From: Limisphaerales bacterium
GTDB lineage: Bacteria; Verrucomicrobiota; Verrucomicrobiia; Limisphaerales; AAA164-E04
Direction of reading: 5' to 3'
DNA: 64,000 bases
Assembly: GCA_024761205.1 (NCBI GenBank)
Contig: JAMASS010000006.1
Coordinates: 1-64,000 of the forward strand
The notes below the pieces were generated by a model. That model saw only the letters and a list, made by a program, of their open reading frames with translations. It did not search any database and was not told where the DNA came from. The position numbers were made by a program, and so were the translations under genes. Positions 19,973-28,535 of the stretch are shown one piece after another. Within the stretch, counting starts at the first letter, position 1. Each line of letters opens with the position of its first letter.

Positions 19973-20452
19973 CTAGCCCTCGCCTTTCTTCATCTGCTGA
20001 GCGAGGTAGTTCTCGACACCCATCATCTTGATTAGCTCGAGCTGCGCTTCCGCCCAATCGATACTCTCCTCGGATTCTGCCACCATGCGTTCCATCAGCT
20101 CACGACTACCGGAGTCTTTGAGTTCGATGCAGAGTTGAATGCCCTCATTGTAAGTTGCAACGCCTTTGGTCTCCAACGCCAGACTGTTCTCGATCTGTTC
20201 TTTAGGTGTTGGTCCCACCTTGATCACATCGTAACGGGCAATCTCGGGGACCCCTTCAAGGTAAAGGACTCGAGAGATCACCTCCTCGGCATGCTTCATC
20301 TCCTCGATGGATTCCTTGTAAAAATGGTCTGCCAACCGATCGAGCCCCCAATTCGCGCACATTTTGGACTGAACAAAGTATTGGTTGATCGCCGTCAACT
20401 CAATGGTGAGCCCGGCATTCAGGGCTTCGATGACTTGGTCGTTTCCTTTCAT
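19973..20452 (-). CDS. bfr: Bacterioferritin with incomplete ferroxidase site
   Basis: About 159 residues match bacterioferritin, the 24-subunit haem-containing iron store, from MKGNDQVIEALNAGL to the C-terminus. The haem ligand Met and the Glu/His pair of the ferroxidase centre are present in YKESIEEMKHAEE, and the first Glu is in LTIELTAINQYF. The fourth-helix segment usually reads DEEGHIDW. Here it is AESEESIDW, which places Ser at both the Glu127 and His130 positions (E. coli numbering). Two iron ligands are therefore lost. The ATG at 20452 is chosen because it matches the E. coli start; a frame from 20461 adds three residues. It is preceded on the same strand by a Bfd-like gene. Confidence 0.92.
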   Translation of the reverse strand: MKGNDQVIEALNAGLTIELTAINQYFVQSKMCANWGLDRLADHFYKESIEEMKHAEEVISRVLYLEGVPEIARYDVIKVGPTPKEQIENSLALETKGVATYNEGIQLCIELKDSGSRELMERMVAESEESIDWAEAQLELIKMMGVENYLAQQMKKGEG

Positions 20453-20605
20453 TAACAACAATTATCACTCTTTAGAAAACACGGCAAGCGCGCCGCTTCC
20501 TGCTCGACCGAAATCGGCGATAACCACACCGAAGAGAACTAACCTTCATGATCTTTTCAGGTCCTTCGTGGTGATCCAAATCTCCTCGCTAGGCCCCGAG
20601 ACGCC

Positions 20606-20899
20606 TCATGCGACAAGGCTTCGGCAAGTACAAAGTCGTTGAATCAAACCACAGCCGTTGCAGAATCCACAGGGGCCACACCCAACCGGCAGACCAAGCA
20701 ACATCCGTTGTAACCGGCATTGGCACGCTCCACAACCGGCGCCCGCACCAGTTACCTGCTTGAGCGATTCCATCGAAATTCCAGCCCCGCTATCGATAGC
20801 CGCCCGAATTGTCGAAGCCGGCACATCATTGCAATAACAAATACAGACATCTTTCTGCGCCTGCGATGGCTCTGAACTTCCTGCAGCAACAACGATCAT
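20606..20899 (-). CDS. bfd: Bfd-like [2Fe-2S] protein with Cys-rich C-terminal extension
   Basis: Residues 18-65 form a BFD-type [2Fe-2S] domain. CYCNDV gives two ligands (Cys21, Cys23) and GAGCGACQC gives the others (Cys56, Cys59). Bacterioferritin-associated ferredoxin reduces the core of Bfr to free iron, and bfr lies just downstream. The protein is unusual: it has about 97 residues instead of about 64. Its tail has CGPCGFCNGC (C-x2-C-x2-C-x2-C at 74-83) plus CTC at 90-92. The start at 20899 is chosen because a Fur-like palindrome lies at 20948-20966; starts at 20944 or 20971 are possible. About 150 bases separate it from bfr. Confidence 0.75.
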   Translation of the reverse strand: MIVVAAGSSEPSQAQKDVCICYCNDVPASTIRAAIDSGAGISMESLKQVTGAGAGCGACQCRLQRMLLGLPVGCGPCGFCNGCGLIQRLCTCRSLVA

Positions 20900-20947
20900 T
20901 TCAACTGCCCCAGCTGACCACTGCCGGGGCTCAGTTGCAAGCATAAT

Positions 20948-20966
20948 ATTGAGAATGAGTCTCAAT
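20948..20966. promoter_or_regulatory. Fur-box-like palindrome between bfd and the prepilin gene
   Basis: ATTGAGA and TCTCAAT face each other across ATGAG, the 7-x-7 core of Fur operators. It lies about 50 bases before the bfd start on one side and about 150 bases before the prepilin gene (21113) on the other. Iron control of bfd-bfr fits the family; control of the plus-strand genes is possible. Palindromes of the same type precede the dead TonB receptor at 35905. Confidence 0.65.
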
Positions 20967-21112
20967 TTCATAATATCTGCCCCCTGCTGATCTTCCGCGA
21001 AAGCAACATTCAACGGAACGCGGATAGTCCTTTCCGCGCTTTCACTAAAACCGCAATTCAACACCGAAAAACCGCAATCCATCGAAAGCGCGCAATTCAA
21101 CTTTCGGTCAAA

Positions 21113-21946
21113 ATGAGCCCCGTGAAATGGAACAACCTCCCAAACAAATCCTTTGGGTTTACGTTAATGGAACTCCTGATCGCCATTGCAATCATTGCGT
21201 TGCTAGCCGGTTTACTGCTCCCCACGTTAAGTCGGGCAAAACAACGGGCCCGATTCATCAACGAGATCAACTCCGCCCGACAGCTCATGCTGGCGCACCG
21301 GATGTACACCGATGACCATGCAGGCAATGTCCTGCCGGGCTACCGGTACGACTTCCCAGCCACTGATCGCGCCGGCAGACATTTAGCCCACCCAATCAAT
21401 GCGCGCTATCCCTGGAGGATTGCGCCCTACCTAGAGAAAAACTTCGAGATCCTGTACGCGAATCGCAATCGATCACTACTCCACTCCTTTGCGCAAAACG
21501 ACGAAAACAACTATGCCTACGCCGCCAGCGTCTTTCCTTCCCTAGCGGCAAACTCCGTCTTTGTTGGGGGTGATGACTTGGTGCTCCCACCGACGGACAA
21601 AACGTTTGAAAAGTTCGGACAGTTTTGTGTTGTTCGCGAGTCCGACGCGCAACGCCCATCAAGTCTGATCACATTCCTTTCCGCGCGCGCTGAATTCAAT
21701 GAAGCGGTGGTCGAAGGTTTTTACCGCACCGATCCGCCTTACTTGGCGAAACGTTTGTGGATAGACGAATGGGATCCGTTTGAACCGCCGGACAAATTCG
21801 GTTTCGTCCACCCGCGCTATAACACCCACACCGTCACCGCCATGTTCGACGGCCACGCCGAAAGACTCGACCTCCGAGAAATCCAGGACATGCGCTTCTG
21901 GGCCAACCAGGCTGATCGTCCTGATTGGGTCCTGAAGAAAAAGTAA
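21113..21946 (+). CDS. Type II secretion/pilin-like prepilin (PulG family)
   Basis: The 277 residues carry a type III prepilin leader: cleavage after Gly15 in KSFG, then FTLMELLIAIAIIALLAGLL with Glu at +5 of the mature protein. The globular part ends with HTVTAMFDGHAERL, the F-x-D-G-H-x-E motif common in verrucomicrobial PulG-like proteins. These are exported, membrane-anchored pilin-like proteins; most have no assigned role and outnumber the secretion apparatus. No other secretion gene is nearby. It is divergent from bfd across a Fur-like palindrome, and the small gene, the DUF4198 gene and a secreted protein follow on the same strand. Confidence 0.9.
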   Translation: MSPVKWNNLPNKSFGFTLMELLIAIAIIALLAGLLLPTLSRAKQRARFINEINSARQLMLAHRMYTDDHAGNVLPGYRYDFPATDRAGRHLAHPINARYPWRIAPYLEKNFEILYANRNRSLLHSFAQNDENNYAYAASVFPSLAANSVFVGGDDLVLPPTDKTFEKFGQFCVVRESDAQRPSSLITFLSARAEFNEAVVEGFYRTDPPYLAKRLWIDEWDPFEPPDKFGFVHPRYNTHTVTAMFDGHAERLDLREIQDMRFWANQADRPDWVLKKK

Positions 21947-21962
21947 GACCGCTCCACAATTT

Positions 21963-22166
21963 ATGAACCAAAACAGCACACCAAGAAATTCAACCGAAGC
22001 CTCAAACACTGAGCAGCACGACATCGCGGAGATCATCGTCCGCAATCCCGGGCGGGATCGCCACCGTCCCAAGCACCGTTTCCCCTACCTCCGTGTGAGA
22101 AACGGCCGCCTAACCCTCATCATCAACGAAAGCATGAGCCTCCCGTCATTGACACCGTTTAGTTAA
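21963..22166 (+). CDS. Small basic protein, possibly HemP-like
   Basis: A 67-residue frame starts 17 bases after the prepilin gene. Its core PKHRFPYLRVRNGRLTLIINE recalls the end of HemP/HmuP (Y-x-L-R-x-T-R-x-G-K-L-I-L), a small protein of haem-uptake loci. The likeness covers only about 13 residues and the ribosome site is weak. Its place in an iron-linked cluster supports it being real. It could also be a chance frame. Confidence 0.4.
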   Translation: MNQNSTPRNSTEASNTEQHDIAEIIVRNPGRDRHRPKHRFPYLRVRNGRLTLIINESMSLPSLTPFS

Positions 22167-22217
22167 ACCATTTCCAAAACAAAATCTAACACACAACCAC
22201 TTGCACCCCCTACGTTA

Positions 22218-22889
22218 ATGAAACTACAAAAAACAAGCCACTCCCTTATCATCCCAGCCCTAGGCATCTGCATGGCCATCCAAGCTGTTGCCCACTCGGT
22301 TTGGATTGAACCCGACAAGGATGGCCAACTAGTCGCCCGATTTGGCGAGTTCGGCGACGCACCGGAAACCTCTCCCGGCTATCTCGACAACCTCGACACT
22401 CTGGTCGTTTGGAAGACCGACACGAACAAGGATCCAAAATCACTGACCGCCACCAAACATAACGATGGTTTCAGCCTTTCAGCATCAACCCAAGCCAGCG
22501 TCCAAGCACAAACCGGCTTTCCTGTCATGACCCGGGGCTCCAGCCCCGCCCGAAAACCCCACTTCTATGCCCGCTGGGCGCCGAATCTTGACCAAGAGGC
22601 CGAACCGGCCCTTACCCTAGACATTCTTCCCACCGGCACCGCAGGAGAGGCACGGGTTCTGTTCCGCAACCAACCACTCGTTGGCGTCACGGTCACTCTT
22701 TACACGCCGGAAGCGAACGATCAGGAGCTCACGACCGACGCGCGCGGCATTGTACGATTTAAGAGCAGTGAGAAAGGTCTCTTCATGCTCAAAGTCGGCC
22801 GCTATCGCGAGGAGCGTTCCGGTTTCGATACTGGCAAACGCTTCCAACTCGTCAGCCACAACTGCTCACTCACCTGGGTTCAGAAATGA
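22218..22889 (+). CDS. DUF4198-family exported protein
   Basis: This 223-residue protein has a signal peptide ending QAVAHS and the start HSVWIEPDKDGQLVARFGEF. The middle LVGVTVTLYTPEANDQEL is a single immunoglobulin-like/carboxypeptidase-regulatory-like fold typical of DUF4198. That family groups with metal uptake proteins, and His and acidic residues at the new N-terminus (AHSVW) are a plausible metal site. It lies between the small HemP-like frame and a secreted protein, in the cluster facing bfd. A role in binding metal outside the inner membrane is inference. Confidence 0.75.
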   Translation: MKLQKTSHSLIIPALGICMAIQAVAHSVWIEPDKDGQLVARFGEFGDAPETSPGYLDNLDTLVVWKTDTNKDPKSLTATKHNDGFSLSASTQASVQAQTGFPVMTRGSSPARKPHFYARWAPNLDQEAEPALTLDILPTGTAGEARVLFRNQPLVGVTVTLYTPEANDQELTTDARGIVRFKSSEKGLFMLKVGRYREERSGFDTGKRFQLVSHNCSLTWVQK

Positions 22890-22940
22890 TTCAACCCACC
22901 CAGCAGTAATGATCCATTCTTTCAACTTTGCCTAAGTATC

Positions 22941-24560
22941 ATGAAACATATTATGAAACATTCATTGCTCCGCTCACTTCTAATTGCAGTCACAGTACTT
23001 GCCCAGACAAGCATCGCCGCCAACGAATTCATTCTCCCCGATTGGGCCAACGACGAAAACGCACAGTTCTCCGAATGGCTCAACTTCACAAGCGCCGCTG
23101 GGGAACCCGGAAACGCCCCTGACGTCGATGGCAGCAACGCCGGGGGGCTGTTGGCTCAATCAGCACCCGGAGCAATCGTGACCGGGAGCGGCAACATCTA
23201 CAATCCGGCGGCAGCGAGTGTCTTCTCCATCACCAACGAATCCGCCACCGCTTACACCACGGTGATCCTTCAGACCCGAATCATCGGCGGCATTGACCCC
23301 GACAGCGTTGCGTTGGAATACGAAAAAAAAGGGCAAACCGAATCCCTCACAACAGACGCCACTGAACTCTCCCGAAAGTCGGAAGGCTTCGGCGACACCG
23401 TTGTCAACCAATGGATTTGGGAGCTCTCGGGACTTGACGTACGACAATTTACCATCCGCTATAACGCCACGGCACCACATGCGAGCCTAGTGAGCGTACG
23501 CTTGGACACGCTGCAAGAGCGAGAGGCCACTGGCGACCCGTTTGAAGTTAGCTTTAACCAACCCAGCCAAGACCGTTGGAACTACCCCTTCAACGCCACG
23601 CCAGGAGTCCGTGCCCGTGCCTCGCTCTTTCGAGCCGCCGACCCCGAAGTTGGAATCGATCGTCACGGAACGTATATCATCGGCTTCGACTCTTCGGTGT
23701 CCGTCCCAAAAGGAAAAGCGCCTGGTGCCTATGAGATCGTCTCGGCTCAACTTCGATTGCAAACCAGCGACAACTTCGAAGTTCCCTACGATCCCACCTA
23801 TGATCCCGTCCTCTCCCATCTCCCCGAAACCCATGATGCCCGGATAGACGACGAGGACCCCGGACGTCCCATTCACGTCTTCGGCACGAGCTTTCGCAAT
23901 GATTTCGACACCACGACTTGGGACGAGACGAGCCCCTTCTCACCAGGCGGTGAAGCGGACCGAACAGTCTTTCCGGCGGTTCTCAACAAAAATGGAATCC
24001 CAGTTGACGTCACCTTGGCCGTCGACTATGCCAATCCCACTGATATCGCGCCCTTCGCTACCGGGCAGTTGGCGGATACAGAACCCGGCGAACCTATTCC
24101 AGCGGACACCTGGATGAGCTTTGACATCGATGTCAGCAACCCGGCCACCCTCACCTACTTGCAACAAGGGCTTGCCCAAGGAGATCTTTTCTTCACCCTC
24201 ACGAGTCTGAACGGCGGGGGGCAACACATCCGCACCTTCCCTGAATTTCACACCAGCGATTCGCTCTCGGGCGAAGCACCGCAGCTCTTCCTCAGCCTTC
24301 ACTTCGGTGAAGCGCCATCCGCTGCCACACCGCCAACCATCACGGGCATTCGTAACACCAACGCGGGAATCACGCTCGAGTTCGAGTTCGAACCAGCGGC
24401 CATCATCGGTGCCGTCAGCATTCGGTGGACAAACGATTTCACCACTTGGACTGAGGTCACCGATCCCGTGATCGAATTGCTCAATGCCGGCATGGCACAG
24501 TGGACCGACAGCTATTCGAAGGGCGCGATGAGATTCTATCAAATCCTTTCGAATCCCTAA
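22941..24560 (+). CDS. Large secreted protein of unknown family
   Basis: The frame encodes 539 residues; an in-frame ATG at 22956 is an equally good start. A signal peptide (KHSLLRSLLIAVTVLAQTSI) is followed by beta-rich sequence with few Lys and no Cys-rich part. The last 75 residues, with GITLEFEF and ISIRWTN-like repeats up to MRFYQILSNP, resemble the C-terminal module found at the end of many verrucomicrobial secreted proteins. I recognise no catalytic domain. It follows DUF4198 by 50 bases and may be part of the same unit. Confidence 0.7.
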   Translation: MKHIMKHSLLRSLLIAVTVLAQTSIAANEFILPDWANDENAQFSEWLNFTSAAGEPGNAPDVDGSNAGGLLAQSAPGAIVTGSGNIYNPAAASVFSITNESATAYTTVILQTRIIGGIDPDSVALEYEKKGQTESLTTDATELSRKSEGFGDTVVNQWIWELSGLDVRQFTIRYNATAPHASLVSVRLDTLQEREATGDPFEVSFNQPSQDRWNYPFNATPGVRARASLFRAADPEVGIDRHGTYIIGFDSSVSVPKGKAPGAYEIVSAQLRLQTSDNFEVPYDPTYDPVLSHLPETHDARIDDEDPGRPIHVFGTSFRNDFDTTTWDETSPFSPGGEADRTVFPAVLNKNGIPVDVTLAVDYANPTDIAPFATGQLADTEPGEPIPADTWMSFDIDVSNPATLTYLQQGLAQGDLFFTLTSLNGGGQHIRTFPEFHTSDSLSGEAPQLFLSLHFGEAPSAATPPTITGIRNTNAGITLEFEFEPAAIIGAVSIRWTNDFTTWTEVTDPVIELLNAGMAQWTDSYSKGAMRFYQILSNP

Positions 24561-24711
24561 TCGCTGCGGTTCATTAGCTAGAGTAACGCATGGGAAAAAC
24601 TACAATGATCACACCTTTCTCAAATTTCAAGCGCCCCGAGCCCGCGAACAAAATCCGCGTCAGCCGCAAGTCTTAACGCAACTCGACTTATTCGAACAAT
24701 CGCTCTCCTAA

Positions 24712-25000
24712 TGAATTTCAGAATGGTATCTAAACATCGGTTGCTTGCTGTTACTGATTGCCCTAGTTCAATTCACAGGCTCGGCGTTCTCCGTTCTGGC
24801 CGGTGAATTAATTGAAGGACCGGACGCCATCGAAGCATCCATGATTTCCGTGGCTCTTCCCTTTATCTCGGGTTGTACGCTCATCGCCTTTGGACAAAAA
24901 GCGCAACCCAGATGTGCTCTCGGGAATCGCTTTGCGTCATTGGATTAAGATGAATTGGCTGCATGTTCCACGGCGCGATTCCTTTTTATTCTCACGTGAA
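24712..25000 (+). pseudogene. TrkH potassium transporter, 5' fragment
   Basis: The plus strand starts MNFRMVSKHR, then changes frame to LLLLIALVQFTGSAFSVLA and SMISVALPFISGCTLIAFGQ, and again to RNPDVLSGIALRHW. This is the pattern of the first 90 residues of a TrkH/KtrB-type potassium uptake protein: an M-N-x-R start, two membrane helices and a basic loop. After about 25000 nothing related follows. The middle-to-end portion of a trkH is found in opposite orientation at 38090-38725. Confidence 0.5.
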
Positions 25001-25514
25001 CCACACCTCGGTGTGGTTGAGTCGCTTTTCCCGAGAGTTCCAACCGTACCTATGGTTTTAAGTTCACCCTGCACCGCTGAGCCTCGCGGGACTCCGCTGG
25101 CGGGACCGCGCAGCTCAGCGAACTAGAAGGGGAATCCCTTCTCGAAACCGGCATGCTGACGGTGGGTCGGGTGTGAATGCACGACAAGCCGAAGGCTGCG
25201 ATTCGACGGACCGAACAGCTGCCGACCGAGCTTCAAGAAAACGCGGTGCAGACCTCGGTCGACGAGTGGAGACGGGAAGATCCTGCGGCAGCGGCCGAGT
25301 AGGGCATGGCGATCGAAGATCAAGCCAGGCGTCTGGAGAGCCTCTGGTCTGGAACTCAATGGCCGCCTGGTTGGCGTTTTGTCGATTTTGTGCGACCTTC
25401 AGCCCTTCGGAGCGCACTGATAGATGCACTCGGCACCCTATAATCAGCCCGCATCCGGTCATTTCGGCATACTCCGTACACACCGGACACAAGATGCAGG
25501 AGCCAGCGAATGGT
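25001..25514. other. Stretch without a recognisable gene; 8-bp hairpin at its start
   Basis: AACCACAC (24999-25006) pairs with GTGTGGTT (25011-25018) across CTCG, without a T-run. Open frames on both strands overlap each other and look random. This segment follows the point where the TrkH fragment breaks off. Confidence 0.35.
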
Positions 25515-25940
25515 TTATTTGACCAGATCGTCTTCGTCGTATTCCCGGAGGATGCGATACGCGAGTCTGGAGAACAGCCGCAGTGCAGAGACGATTTGAA
25601 AGGCGGGGATGCCTTCTTCAAACGGGAGATAATAATCCGCCACCAGCACATTGGGATGATCTTCAAAGACGGAGAAGCGGACAAAGTTGAACTTATCGTT
25701 CATTTTGTTGACGAAGGCGCGTTTTGATTCCAGAGACGCCTTTTCCCAGAGTCCGAATAATGCAAAATATCTCAGCAATTTATAATCTTCGTAGATAATC
25801 ACAAAGACTCGTCTGATGTCGTCGGTGCCAACGCAAAGGTCCCCGTCTTCGTCGAGGGACACACTGAAGTAGGCCCGTTTGAACAAAGCCACGAGACGTT
25901 CCGTCGTCATTTGATCTTCCTCAATGATTTCTCTCTCCAC
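25515..25940 (-). CDS. YbjN domain-containing protein
   Basis: This 141-residue acidic cytoplasmic protein matches the YbjN fold. It has TTERLVALFKRAYFSVSLDE, then DIRRVFVIIYEDYKLLRYFA, the conserved FVNKMNDKFNFVRFSV, and a C-terminal helix FQIVSALRLFSRLAYRI. YbjN-like proteins resemble secretion chaperones and their role is not settled. The start at 25940 gives MEREIIEEDQMTTER; the ATG at residue 11 is also possible. No neighbour points to a function. Confidence 0.75.
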   Translation of the reverse strand: MEREIIEEDQMTTERLVALFKRAYFSVSLDEDGDLCVGTDDIRRVFVIIYEDYKLLRYFALFGLWEKASLESKRAFVNKMNDKFNFVRFSVFEDHPNVLVADYYLPFEEGIPAFQIVSALRLFSRLAYRILREYDEDDLVK

Positions 25941-26229
25941 AACTGATTCCCTTTCTATGTGTTAGTTAGTGAACCTTTGAACAAGCCTCTCCCGCTCAGG
26001 CTCAAGGCGCAGCTTGGCATCCTGCCGCTCCCTCAAAAGCCAGGAACGCAGAGACCGGGCCGGCGCTTGCAAGCCTCGACCAGTGCGGCTCGCGGCGCCT
26101 CCCCTGCGTCGCCCACCTCTCAACCGCGCGCTTCCAGCCGCGCCGCCGTGCTCTGCACTTGTTCAGAGGTTTCTTAGTTTTTAGCGGCCGATTGCTAGAA
26201 AACGGAATCCGCGCCCTCTCACCAACCTG

Positions 26230-27711
26230 TTAATCAAGCGTTTCGACTGAGACACCGTAAGGCGTGCCGTTGATCATCAGGCGATAGCGAGACACCGTTC
26301 CCGAGACAGCGGCGCTTCTTTTTGCCGGGTTCTCTTTTCCGGGGGTGACGGTCGGCGTCACGGGAGCGGATGCTCTGGTGAGGATTTTTTTGAGTTCTTG
26401 CGGGAACATGGCGTGGAGCACGGCCACTTCATCGGCGTCCGGAAACTGCCGTGCTGCAAGTTCGGCCTTCAACGCGGGCAATCGGGGCTCCAGCACATCT
26501 GCCGGACGGCATTCAATCGCCTCCTGATTCGCTTGCCTCTCGGCCTGTTTTCGCCTTTCCGCATCAACCCTGCCCGGGGTTCGGCCATACTTTCCGAGGA
26601 GGATATCCATCGCCGGCTGAGACAACATCTTCCATCTGCCGAATTTGACGTTCAGCATTGCCTGAGTCCCTACAATCTGCGATGTCGGCGTCACCAGCGG
26701 AATCCAACCCAATTGCTCACGCACATACGGAATCTCCCGCATCACCTCTTCCAAACGATCCGCCATCCCCTGCTCTTTCAGTTGATTTCTGAAATTGGAC
26801 AACATCCCGCCCGGAACTTGATAAATCAAGATATCTGAATCCACCCGCTCGTTGCGCGGACTCGTGAAGTCACTGAGCTCTTCATAAACACCGTCGAAGT
26901 GTTCCCGCAGCTGATGCAGTTTCTCCACATCATAGCTCGGCTTGCGCGGACTCTGTTCGAGCATTTTCTGCATCAAAAGAGTATCCGGCTGCCCGGTGCC
27001 GTTGGCAAACGGGGCAATCGACGTGTCCACCTCATCCACGCCAGCCTCAATCGCCGCGTAATACGAAGCGGCCCCCATGCCAGCGGTGCTGTGGGTATGC
27101 AGGACCACAGGAACCTTGAGCCGCTGCTTCAAAGATTTGACCAATTCGTAGCTCATGGACGGCGAAATCAATCCCGCCATATCTTTGATGCACACCGAGT
27201 CACTGCCGATTGCCTCCAATTCTTCTCCCAGCTTGATGAAAGTCTCCACAGTATGGACCGGACTAGTCGTGTAACAAATGACTCCCTGCGCATGTTTGCC
27301 TGCCTCCTTTACCGCCCGAAACGCTGTCTTCAAATTGCGGATGTCATTGAGAGCATCGAAAATCCGAAAGATATCCATCCCATGCTCAGCGGAACACTTG
27401 ACAAACGCAGAGACCACATCATCGGGAAAACTCGTGTACTGCACGATATTTTGCCCTCGCAGCAACATCATATGGGGCGTCTTGGGCGAAAGCCTTTTGA
27501 GAGCATCCAATCGATCAAATGGATTTTCGCCCAAAAACCGGAGACAGGAGTCAATCGTCGCTCCGCCCCAAGTCTCAAGCGCGCCGAAGCCCACACCGTC
27601 CAAGAGCTCCACCACCGGCAACATCTGCTCCGTCCGCATTCGGGTTGCAGCCAATGACTGATGTCCGTCCCGCAGAACCGTGTTATTGAAAACAATGGGA
27701 TTTACACTCAT
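26230..27711 (-). CDS. oadA: Oxaloacetate decarboxylase alpha / carboxyltransferase (OadA-like)
   Basis: This protein of about 493 residues is a biotin-dependent carboxyltransferase of the OadA/PycB/transcarboxylase 5S group, which moves CO2 between oxaloacetate and biotin. Near the start TVLRDGHQSLAATRM carries the catalytic Asp and His-Gln, CIKDMAGL carries the active-site Lys region, and HTHSTAGM holds metal-binding His residues. The conserved domain continues to about residue 425. The C-terminus stops at SRYRLMINGTPYGVSVETLD, the beginning of a linker before a biotinyl domain, with no MKM biotin site. A separate biotin carrier must exist elsewhere. ATG at 27711 (MSVNPIVFNN) is preferred to 27720. 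Confidence 0.9.
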   Translation of the reverse strand: MSVNPIVFNNTVLRDGHQSLAATRMRTEQMLPVVELLDGVGFGALETWGGATIDSCLRFLGENPFDRLDALKRLSPKTPHMMLLRGQNIVQYTSFPDDVVSAFVKCSAEHGMDIFRIFDALNDIRNLKTAFRAVKEAGKHAQGVICYTTSPVHTVETFIKLGEELEAIGSDSVCIKDMAGLISPSMSYELVKSLKQRLKVPVVLHTHSTAGMGAASYYAAIEAGVDEVDTSIAPFANGTGQPDTLLMQKMLEQSPRKPSYDVEKLHQLREHFDGVYEELSDFTSPRNERVDSDILIYQVPGGMLSNFRNQLKEQGMADRLEEVMREIPYVREQLGWIPLVTPTSQIVGTQAMLNVKFGRWKMLSQPAMDILLGKYGRTPGRVDAERRKQAERQANQEAIECRPADVLEPRLPALKAELAARQFPDADEVAVLHAMFPQELKKILTRASAPVTPTVTPGKENPAKRSAAVSGTVSRYRLMINGTPYGVSVETLD

Positions 27712-28535
27712 AGAGGGCATGAGATTGGATTCATTCCCAGAATCCTGGCAAGCTCGAATTCGGAAGAATTCGGCATTCTCTCTCGCCGGCCGATGCTCAG
27801 CAAGCCTGATTCTCGAACCAATTCTGGCGCCCTAATGAATCTGTCATCTTACGAGTCTGCCCGGTGCGGGCGAACCCATTAGGTCGCTCCCAACCCGACT
27901 TCACCTCAAAGGACACACCCTTTTTCATCATCCGATCATGAAGCAACGACCGCCAAATACCTCTCCTCGTGGAACACCTCAGATTCGGCCAAGTCATTCG
28001 GTCATACATCCCCAAGCAAGGTAGATCAAGGAGTTGGGGAGTCGGATGAGATCCGCCTGCCTGGTGGCAATCTTCCGTTCGCCAAGGATGCGTGTTTGTG
28101 CTCCCGAACCGTCTGCTAACTTGATGATGCTGCCGCTGCGTTTGTTGCCAGAGTAGAGATGGGCCTTATCGGGGAGAAAGCTCAAGGGCGATAGGACAAC
28201 GAAGTTGGGTCAGCTTGCGAAGATCCGCTGATGCGGTTGCCAAGTCTGGTGGACGAAAGAGACTGATCGCCAACCAAGTGCAGGCTATCATTGTCTGGGT
28301 TCGTCCGGTTACTTGTTCATGATGGTGTTGCTAGTCGCTCCGTGCAAACCGAACGCCGCCGTCTTTTAGGTAGGGAGAGACTCCGTCGAGCTGGACGTTG
28401 GATGGTTTAGGTTATTCGGTGGTTTGTGGAGGATTTGGTTTCACTTCGCTTTGCTGCGGAGGGCGGAGTTTCGCCTTACTGGATATGAGTGTTTTCCCGT
28501 TTTTTTTTTGACGGGACGGTGTTTAATGCCCGGCA
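27712..28535. other. Intergenic stretch with fragments, before hisB
   Basis: About 820 bases have no clear gene. A minus-strand frame at 27994-28185 reads NKRSGSIIKLADGSGAQTRI and may be a remnant of a secreted propeller-like protein, but I cannot assign it. A REP-like repeat lies at 28369-28394. A T10 run sits just before hisB. Confidence 0.35.
28369..28394. repeat. REP-like intergenic repeat, copy A
   Basis: GGTAGGGAGAGACTCCGTCG and the following bases nearly match 40248-40272 (GGTAGGGCGAGACTCCGCCG). Short GC-rich repeats of this kind are common between genes in Opitutae. Function is unknown. Confidence 0.5.

Noticed and set aside
23940-24542. 200-codon minus-strand frame opposite the secreted protein
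   Set aside because: No domain and no ribosome site; the plus-strand frame has a signal peptide and spans the whole region.
24590-24676. 28-codon frame starting MGKTTMITPF
   Set aside because: Too short to support, no family likeness and no good ribosome site.
25115-25727. Overlapping frames on both strands (plus 25173-25727, minus 25115-25684)
   Set aside because: They partly overlie the conserved YbjN-like gene and show no recognisable domain.
26899-27657. 252-codon plus-strand frame opposite the OadA-like gene
   Set aside because: The minus-strand protein is conserved throughout this stretch. The plus frame is a composition artefact.
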